From positions 1 through 14,637 of the forward strand of contig JBJTWS010000256.1 in assembly GCA_046081905.1 (NCBI GenBank): DNA of 14,637 nt, given 5' to 3'. The DNA comes from CBW1002 sp046081905. GTDB lineage: Bacteria > Cyanobacteriota > Cyanobacteriia > PCC-6307 > Cyanobiaceae. Below are positions 13,973 through 14,637 of the stretch, in pieces; positions within the stretch are counted from its first letter, which is position 1; every line of letters starts with the position of its first letter. Below the pieces are notes generated by a model. The model was not told the DNA's origin, did no database searches, and saw nothing but the letters and a program-made list of their open reading frames with translations. The translations under genes were made by a program, and so were the position numbers.

Positions 13973-14178
13973 GGCACCAACCCAGAAGAAGCTCCATTCT
14001 GAAACCCGCAGTTGCGCTCCGTAACCAGGCTCCCGCGGGGCCAGGCGCAACCCTTACGATCACCACCACTGATCGGCTCTATGGCACTTCCCCATGCCAG
14101 AGGGCCAATCGTGGCTGCCCGAACCATCCCCTACGGATGTCCGCCGGGCGGCTCCCTGTTTCCCCGGACCTAACCCCC
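13973..14178. promoter_or_regulatory. Divergent promoter region between the ferredoxin gene and psbB
   Basis: The 206-base gap must hold the start signals of the ferredoxin-psbM unit (-) and of psbB (+). A short inverted repeat GATCA-N7-TGATC lies at 14058-14074 in mid-gap and could be an operator. On the plus strand TATGGC (near 14081) is a possible -10-like box; on the minus strand CAGAAT (near 14000) is another. None has a good -35 partner, and neither gene has a recognisable Shine-Dalgarno sequence. Confidence 0.4.
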
Positions 14179-14637
14179 ATGGGATTGCCCTGGTATCGGG
14201 TGCACACGGTCGTCATCAACGACCCGGGCCGTTTGCTCGCCGTGCACCTCATGCACACCGCTCTGGTAGCCGGCTGGGCCGGCTCCATGGCGCTCTATGA
14301 GCTCGCCATCTTCGATCCCTCCGACCCGGTGCTCAACCCCATGTGGCGCCAGGGCATGTTCGTGATGCCCTTCATGGCCCGCCTGGGCGTGACCGGCAGC
14401 TGGGGCGGCTGGAGCATCACCGGTGAAACCGGTGTGGACCCCGGCTTCTGGAGCTTCGAGGGTGTGGCGGCCGCCCACATCATTTTTAGCGGCCTGCTCT
14501 TCCTGGCCGCCATCTGGCACTGGACCTACTGGGATCTGGAGATCTGGCAGGACCCCCGCACCGGCGAACCGGCGCTCGACCTGCCCAAGATCTTCGGCAT
14601 CCACCTGCTGCTGGCCGGCCTGGCCTGCTTCGGCTTC
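14179..14637 (+). CDS. psbB: Photosystem II CP47 chlorophyll-binding protein, 5' part
   Basis: The first 153 residues of CP47, the PSII core antenna that passes excitation to the reaction centre; the frame runs off the window without a stop. The N-terminus MGLPWYRVHTVVINDPGRLL is nearly invariant in cyanobacteria. The histidines expected to bind chlorophyll in this part are all present: H9, H23, H26, H100, H114 and H142. Membrane helix 1 spans about residues 20-42, helix 2 about 96-117, and helix 3 starts near 139. The ATG at 14179 is fixed by this conserved N-terminus. Confidence 0.98.
   Translation, partial: MGLPWYRVHTVVINDPGRLLAVHLMHTALVAGWAGSMALYELAIFDPSDPVLNPMWRQGMFVMPFMARLGVTGSWGGWSITGETGVDPGFWSFEGVAAAHIIFSGLLFLAAIWHWTYWDLEIWQDPRTGEPALDLPKIFGIHLLLAGLACFGF

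Noticed and set aside
1..14637. CRISPR array, transposase, integrase, prophage or toxin-antitoxin genes.
   Set aside because: Searched by eye on both strands; no repeat-spacer pattern and no recognisable mobile or toxin family was found.

Overview
The window is a dense, very GC-rich (by eye about 70%) stretch of a cyanobacterial chromosome. The lineage is shown by photosystem II genes (the start of psbB, and psbM), a MinCDE set with a cyanobacterial-type MinE, a hotdog thioesterase resembling the phylloquinone-pathway DHNA-CoA hydrolase, and a cyanobacterial tandem universal stress protein. The high GC, tight packing, frequent GTG starts and the ctpA-HD-min and ferredoxin-psbM-psbB neighbourhoods point to a picocyanobacterium of the Cyanobium / freshwater Synechococcus kind; the genus is an inference.

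Region 1 (1-2632, + strand): the 3' part of a carboxyl-terminal processing protease, an HD-domain phosphohydrolase overlapping it by 4 bases, and minC. Region 2 (2622-4848, - strand): a tightly coupled three-gene cassette, a two-HKD phospholipase D-like protein followed by the two half-length subunits of a chromate-type (CHR family) transporter. It sits between minC and minD and so splits what is usually a contiguous min cluster. Region 3 (5004-6501, + strand): minD, minE, a stand-alone LuxR-type HTH protein and tRNA-Thr(TGT).

Region 4 (6492-8820): signalling genes. A STAS anti-sigma antagonist (- strand) has its stop codon inside the tRNA gene. Divergent from it is a four-CBS plus EAL c-di-GMP phosphodiesterase gene broken by three single-base indels, although every EAL catalytic motif is still readable. 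Region 5 (8753-12287, - strand): an apparent operon of hotdog thioesterase, dprA, prmC, a TsaC/YrdC-family protein and a 51-residue membrane protein. A 14-base palindrome matching the cyanobacterial LexA box lies just upstream of dprA, suggesting separate SOS-type control.

Region 6 (12359-14637): a tandem universal stress protein (+), a convergent psbM with a clear intrinsic terminator, a [2Fe-2S] ferredoxin with a long C-terminal tail upstream of psbM (-), and the 5' end of psbB (+) running off the window. No CRISPR array, insertion sequence, integrase or rRNA was seen, and no gene-free stretch exceeds about 250 bases. I do not see a clearly new multi-gene system. The best leads are the LexA-like box at dprA, the triple-indel CBS-EAL gene and the cassette that splits the min genes.
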